Positions 6,436 to 9,318 of a stretch of 9,318 nt of DNA are shown one piece after another. The DNA is from Tannerella sp. (GTDB taxonomy: Bacteria; Bacteroidota; Bacteroidia; Bacteroidales; Tannerellaceae), in assembly GCA_031283915.1 (NCBI GenBank), contig JAITAY010000033.1, positions 1 to 9,318 of the forward strand, written 5' to 3'. The translations under genes and the position numbers were made by a program. Below the pieces are notes generated by a model. It was not told the DNA's origin, did not search any database, and saw only the letters and a program-made list of their open reading frames with translations. How positions within the stretch are numbered: the first letter of the stretch is position 1; every line of letters begins with the position of its first letter.

Positions 6436-7950
6436 ATGAGAGATAAAGTATATATCCCCGGTACAATCAACAATATCCGGGTAGGTATGCGTCAAATTGT
6501 TTTGTCGGATACAGAAACCGTCAGGCCGGATGGTTCGAAAATCATAAAAAGCAACAGTCCCTTAACCGTGTATGACACAGCCGGACCTTATTCCGATTTG
6601 CAATACATTCATTCTATCGGAAAAGGGATTGACCGGATCCGCGAAGAGTGGTATGAGCGGCGGAAAGACCTTACCCGGCTGGAACCGTCTCTCGGCGAAC
6701 CGCGGAAAAAAAACGCTTTTCCGATGCAACAGCCTGTTTTCAAGGCCAGGGAAGGAAAGCAAATCACCCAAATGTATTATGCAAAAAAACGGGTCATCAC
6801 GCCGGAAATGGAATACGTGGCCATCCGCGAGAATCAGCAGGTGGAGGCCATGGGCTTGAAGTCCTACATCACGCCGGACTTCGTGCGAAAGGAGATTGCG
6901 GCCGGACGCGCCATCGTGCCCTCAAACATCAACCATCCGGAAGTGGAACCGATGATTATCGGCCGCCGCTTTCTGGTAAAAATCAACACGAACATCACCC
7001 CGTGCAGCCAGTACGCAGAGGAGGCGGTCAAAAAGATGATCCAATCCTGTCAATGGGGCACGGATACGCTGATCGACCTCTCGTCCCGGGACAATTGCTC
7101 TCACATGCGGGAGTGGCTGATCCGCAACTGTCCGGTTCCCGTAGGTACCAGTCCGCTCTATCAGGCGCTGGCCAAAGCCGGCGGGAAACCGGAGGATTTA
7201 AGCTGGGAACTATTTCGCGATGCACTGATCGAACAAGCCCGGCAGGGTGTGGACTTTATAACCGTCCATGCAGCCATGCGGAAGAAACATCTGCTTCTGA
7301 CCAACAACCGTCCCGTGAATCTGGCTTCCCGCAGCGGCCTCATTTTAAGCGAATGGATGAATGTGCACAAGGAGGAGAATTTTCTGTACACGCATTTCGA
7401 CGAAATCTGCGAGATACTGAAAACGTACGACATCTCGCTTTTTCTGAGCAGCGGGTTGCGTCCCGATGCGATCTACGACGCCAACGATCATGCCCACATC
7501 GCCGAATTGACCGAGATGCGGCACCTGATTGAAATTGCCTGGAAGCAATATGTGCAGACGATTGCCGAAGGCCCCGGGCACATCCCCCTGCACAAGATCG
7601 AAGCCGGCACAAAAGAGCATCTGTATATCTGCAAAGGGGTTCCTTTCTTTACGATGGGGATGACTATCACCGACATTGCCGGCATCTACGGCTATATCGC
7701 CTCTGCGATCGGAAGCGCGCAGATTGCCTGGCACGGCGCATCGCTCATCAGCAACGAGAGCATGATACCGGTTGACGGCAAGGAAGACCTGCAGGCCAGT
7801 ATCATCGCGCACAAGATCGCCGCCCATGCCGCCGACCTGGCCAAAGGTCATCCGGGAGCGCAGGTGTGGGACAACGCACTCTGCAAAGCACGCCGCGAAG
7901 GACGGCTGAACGATATACAGTGGTTGACGATAGACTTTCTCAGCCAATAA
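6436..7950 (+). CDS. ThiC-like protein lacking the [4Fe-4S] cluster domain
   Basis: Related to phosphomethylpyrimidine synthase ThiC, the radical-SAM enzyme that turns aminoimidazole ribotide into the thiamin pyrimidine. The 504-residue frame keeps family blocks: KVYIPG near the N-terminus, VYDTAGPYSD (45-54), ITPEMEYVAIRE (121-132), INHPEVEPMIIGRRFLVKINTNI (165-187), IRNCPVPVGT (229-238), ENFLYTHFDEIC, EGPGH (378-382) and KIAAHAADLAKGHPGAQ (460-476). It stops at DFLSQ, before the C-terminal domain with CX2CX4C, and no such motif is readable in the downstream DNA. Active-site blocks also differ: ThiC GNSA reads TPCS (188-191), MDLSTG reads IDLSSR, GDGLRPG reads SSGLRPD (338-344), TDIAPGYDH reads TDIAGIYGY, and the TPKEHL segment is unrecognisable. 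The start is fixed by an in-frame TGA two codons upstream. No thiamin genes adjoin it. The fold is confident; thiamin activity is unlikely, and the function is unknown. Confidence 0.9.
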   Translation: MRDKVYIPGTINNIRVGMRQIVLSDTETVRPDGSKIIKSNSPLTVYDTAGPYSDLQYIHSIGKGIDRIREEWYERRKDLTRLEPSLGEPRKKNAFPMQQPVFKAREGKQITQMYYAKKRVITPEMEYVAIRENQQVEAMGLKSYITPDFVRKEIAAGRAIVPSNINHPEVEPMIIGRRFLVKINTNITPCSQYAEEAVKKMIQSCQWGTDTLIDLSSRDNCSHMREWLIRNCPVPVGTSPLYQALAKAGGKPEDLSWELFRDALIEQARQGVDFITVHAAMRKKHLLLTNNRPVNLASRSGLILSEWMNVHKEENFLYTHFDEICEILKTYDISLFLSSGLRPDAIYDANDHAHIAELTEMRHLIEIAWKQYVQTIAEGPGHIPLHKIEAGTKEHLYICKGVPFFTMGMTITDIAGIYGYIASAIGSAQIAWHGASLISNESMIPVDGKEDLQASIIAHKIAAHAADLAKGHPGAQVWDNALCKARREGRLNDIQWLTIDFLSQ

Positions 7951-7975
7951 ACAGGGAGGAACTTTTTCCCGTTCC

Positions 7976-7996
7976 GCAAAAGACTTCCTTTTTTGC
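7976..7996 (+). terminator. Possible weak terminator after the thiC-like gene
   Basis: An 8-bp stem with one G-T pair (GCAAAAGA against TTTTTTGC) around a CTTCC loop begins 25 bp after the stop codon and includes a run of six T. The stem is AT-rich and the T run lies inside rather than after it, so this is only a candidate. Confidence 0.3.
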
Positions 7997-8022
7997 ATCT
8001 TCCTTTACATAGTTCCTGTAAT

Positions 8023-8049
8023 CAAAAAAGCCTTGACTGTTCTTTTTTG
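8023..8049. terminator. AT-rich 8-bp inverted repeat, possible bidirectional terminator
   Basis: CAAAAAAG (8023-8030) and CTTTTTTG (8042-8049) are perfectly complementary around an 11-nt loop. A/U-flanked stems of this kind can end transcription from either side. It is the second such hairpin after the thiC-like gene, but the stem is weak, so the assignment is tentative. Confidence 0.3.
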
Positions 8050-8117
8050 TCCAGCGGGCATCCGTGTCTTTCTGTGAGAGATTCTCCCTGTTCGTCGACA
8101 GCTCACGTTCTCTGCGC

Positions 8118-8139
8118 GGTTAGAGTTACCGCTCTAACC
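8118..8139. repeat. Perfect 8-bp inverted repeat with a competing hairpin
   Basis: GGTTAGAG (8118-8125) and CTCTAACC (8132-8139) pair perfectly around a 6-nt loop. An alternative stem, GCGGT (8116-8120) with ACCGC (8128-8132), has a 7-nt loop and excludes the first. Read on the minus strand the segment AATTGGTTAGAGC looks like a tRNA D-arm, but no complete tRNA can be built. It may be a decayed tRNA piece or an unrelated hairpin. Confidence 0.4.
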
Positions 8140-8175
8140 AATTGGGAATTAAAGAGTTAAATAAAGAAAAAAGAA

Positions 8176-8349
8176 ATGGCGTCAGCAGATAAAATCAGAC
8201 GTGCAGGCGCAGTCAGAAAACGGGAGAAAGACAAACAGGATGGATTGGAAGAAGCGTTACTGGAAGTAGTAGAAGGACATACGGTTGGAGACCCGATGCG
8301 CATAATAATTTGGACGAGTAAAAGTGCGGTGGTGTCCATATTCTATTGA
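8176..8349 (+). pseudogene. Fragment of an ISAzo13-family transposase
   Basis: A 57-codon open frame from ATG to TGA. Residues 6-51 (KIRRAGAVRKREKDKQ, then EALLEVVEGHTVGDPMRIIIWTSKSA) match the segment that follows the N-terminal helix-turn-helix of ISAzo13-type transposases, whose signature is roughly GDP...WT.KS. Neither the helix-turn-helix nor the catalytic domain is present. The match ends at about 8328 and seven unrelated residues precede the stop. An in-frame TAA lies at 8158-8160, so the frame does not extend upstream. It is best read as a relic cut on both sides; the rest may lie beyond the neighbouring IS or be lost. Expression as a small basic protein cannot be excluded, but no promoter was seen. 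Confidence 0.65.
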
Positions 8350-8465
8350 TACAAAAACATAGTATGTTGAATATCATTAATTTGTAATCTTTGGGGATAG
8401 TTTATATAGTCAATCCTTATAAATGAATTATTCTACTGGACATCAACAAAATAAACATAAAAAAG

Positions 8466-8497
8466 TTTGGTAAAATCAACCGGTTTTTGTAGCTTTG
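8466..8497 (+). promoter_or_regulatory. Promoter of the IS5-type transposase gene
   Basis: TTTG (8466-8469), a 20-bp spacer and TAGCTTTG (8490-8497) fit the Bacteroidetes consensus, about 20 bp before the transposase ATG. An inverted repeat, CCGGTTTT (8480-8487) with AAAACCGG (8504-8511), straddles the -7 box and the likely start site. That would suit an operator or a hairpin at the extreme 5' end of the mRNA limiting transposase production. Confidence 0.6.
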
Positions 8498-8517
8498 CGG
8501 CAGAAAACCGGAAAATT

Positions 8518-9318
8518 ATGACAGGAAAATTGCCCAAAGATGACCATCACGAACTTTTTTGCACCCGCCTGGCGGACTTGATAAATCTGCAGCACGAGCT
8601 GGCGCTGCTTGCCGACAGCATTGACCGGAAGTACTTTGATGAAGCGTTTAAAAAGCGCTACACCGAACGCAACGGTCGCCCGTCAATGCCCATTCGACTA
8701 ATGGTTGGAGTGTTGATACTAAAACATTAGTATAATCCTGGAGATGAAAAAATACCGTTTGCCCGGGAAAGTAACCCCTACTTTCAGTATTTCTGCTTAG
8801 GTGTGTTTTCTGAGCATAAATTTCCGTGCGACCCGAGTGATTTTGTTCATTTTCGCAAACGGATTGGCGAGGAAGGGATAAGCGAAATTTTCGCCCAAAG
8901 TGTTAAACTTCATGGTGAAGACATTTCGAAACAGGCAAAGTTTGTGCTGTCGGATACGACGGTTCAGGGCAATTTTACGACCTTCCCGACCGATGCAAAA
9001 CTGTGTAAAAAAGTGATAGACAAGTGCAATGATATTGCTGAAAAAGAGGGGATTGTACAGCGCTGCAAGTACAAAAAAAGAGAGCAAACAGTTGGTTCGG
9101 GACACCTTCAACGGCAAGCATCCGAAGCGTGCCTGAGCGGCAAAAAAAGCAAAGAAACGGTTAAAAACCATTGCCAACGCGATGCTGCGTGAACTTGACC
9201 GAAAGATGACGGAAGCCCAAAAGTCGGTTTACAAAGAAAAGATGTCGCTTTACAGGCGAGGGGTCAATCAGCAAAAGAGCGACAAAAACAAAGTTTACAG
9301 TTTTCACAAACCTCATAC
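8518..9318 (+). pseudogene. IS5-type (DUF772) transposase, disrupted and partial
   Basis: The gene starts at ATG 8518 with MTGKLPKDDHHELF, as in Bacteroidales IS5-type transposases. The DUF772 segment PSMPIRLMVGVLILKH (residues 55-70) is interrupted by TAG at 8728-8730, where the family has Leu. The same frame resumes with YNPGDE and continues through FPCDPSDFVHFRKRIGEEG to VLSDTTVQGN, whose Asp (8953-8955) is the first residue of the DDE triad. Near the A7 run (9073-9079) the frame shifts by +1. The homologous SKQLVRDTFNGKHPKRA begins at 9083 in the next frame, is broken by TGA at 9134-9136, then continues KKAKKRLKTIANAMLRELDRKM to the window edge. Three lesions make it inactive. The rest of the catalytic domain is outside the window. 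Confidence 0.88.

Larger units (their letters stand above)
8466..9318 (+). mobile_element. Decayed IS5-type insertion sequence, right end outside the window
   Basis: The element comprises the promoter at 8466-8497 and a broken DUF772-type transposase gene from 8518. Its right end lies past 9318, so terminal repeats cannot be matched. The left end is uncertain: the AT-rich stretch 8350-8465 holds no gene and could belong partly to this element. It lies directly beside a truncated ISAzo13-type fragment, so one IS may have inserted into, or recombined with, the other. Confidence 0.65.

Noticed and set aside
7951..8150. Frameshifted continuation encoding the missing ThiC Cys domain
   Set aside because: I translated the continuing frame and saw nothing like CX2CX4C or its surroundings; the region is AT-rich with hairpins.
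8085..8160. A tRNA gene on the minus strand
   Set aside because: The D-arm-like piece has a mismatched D-stem, the anticodon loop lacks U33, and no T-arm (GGTTCGA) or acceptor stem follows.
8333..8441. TGTCCA/TGGACA pair as the left terminal repeat of an element
   Set aside because: Only 6 bp match well and the spacing is not tied to any other IS boundary; chance is sufficient.
9073..9083. Programmed frameshift at the A7 run in the transposase
   Set aside because: IS slippery A-runs usually give a -1 shift, whereas homology needs +1; the family is normally one continuous frame, and a further TGA follows.

Overview
The window looks like a chromosomal segment from a Bacteroidales bacterium (Bacteroides/Parabacteroides/Tannerella-like; the genus cannot be fixed from this sequence). 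The grounds are three TTTG-N20-TAnnTTTG promoters of the Bacteroidetes primary-sigma type, A-rich leaders with weak Shine-Dalgarno sites, a DUF4290 gene directly before murA, a MurA with Asp in place of the usual active-site Cys, and a ThiC-like protein that resembles Bacteroides ThiC.

Layout. Positions 1-374 carry no convincing gene. They hold a compact 155-bp element with imperfect terminal inverted repeats, a GC-rich tandem repeat inside it, and a 4-bp direct repeat on either side. Positions 375-6226 are six tightly packed minus-strand genes, read in the order DUF4290, murA, rimM, a membrane-anchored M23 peptidase, dxr and rseP. Gaps are 11-35 bp and one junction overlaps by 4 bp. One promoter at 6250-6281 appears to drive the whole set, which makes it an envelope and housekeeping operon: peptidoglycan precursor synthesis (murA), ribosome maturation (rimM), wall editing (M23), isoprenoid precursors (dxr) and intramembrane proteolysis (rseP).

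A divergent promoter at 6320-6351 drives a lone plus-strand gene (6436-7950) related to thiC. This is the most unusual gene in the window. The barrel scaffold is well conserved and the frame is open over 504 codons, but the C-terminal CX2CX4C domain that binds the radical-SAM [4Fe-4S] cluster is absent. Many residues that are nearly invariant around the ThiC active site are also replaced. It has no TPP riboswitch and no adjacent thiamin genes. It is unlikely to be an ordinary phosphomethylpyrimidine synthase; it may be a repurposed paralogue or a pseudoenzyme.

From about 7951 to the right edge the DNA is AT-richer and is an insertion-sequence graveyard. It holds weak hairpins after the thiC-like gene, a short internal fragment of an ISAzo13-family transposase (8176-8349), and an IS5-type (DUF772) transposase gene. 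The latter keeps a good promoter but carries two nonsense codons and a frameshift and runs off the window.
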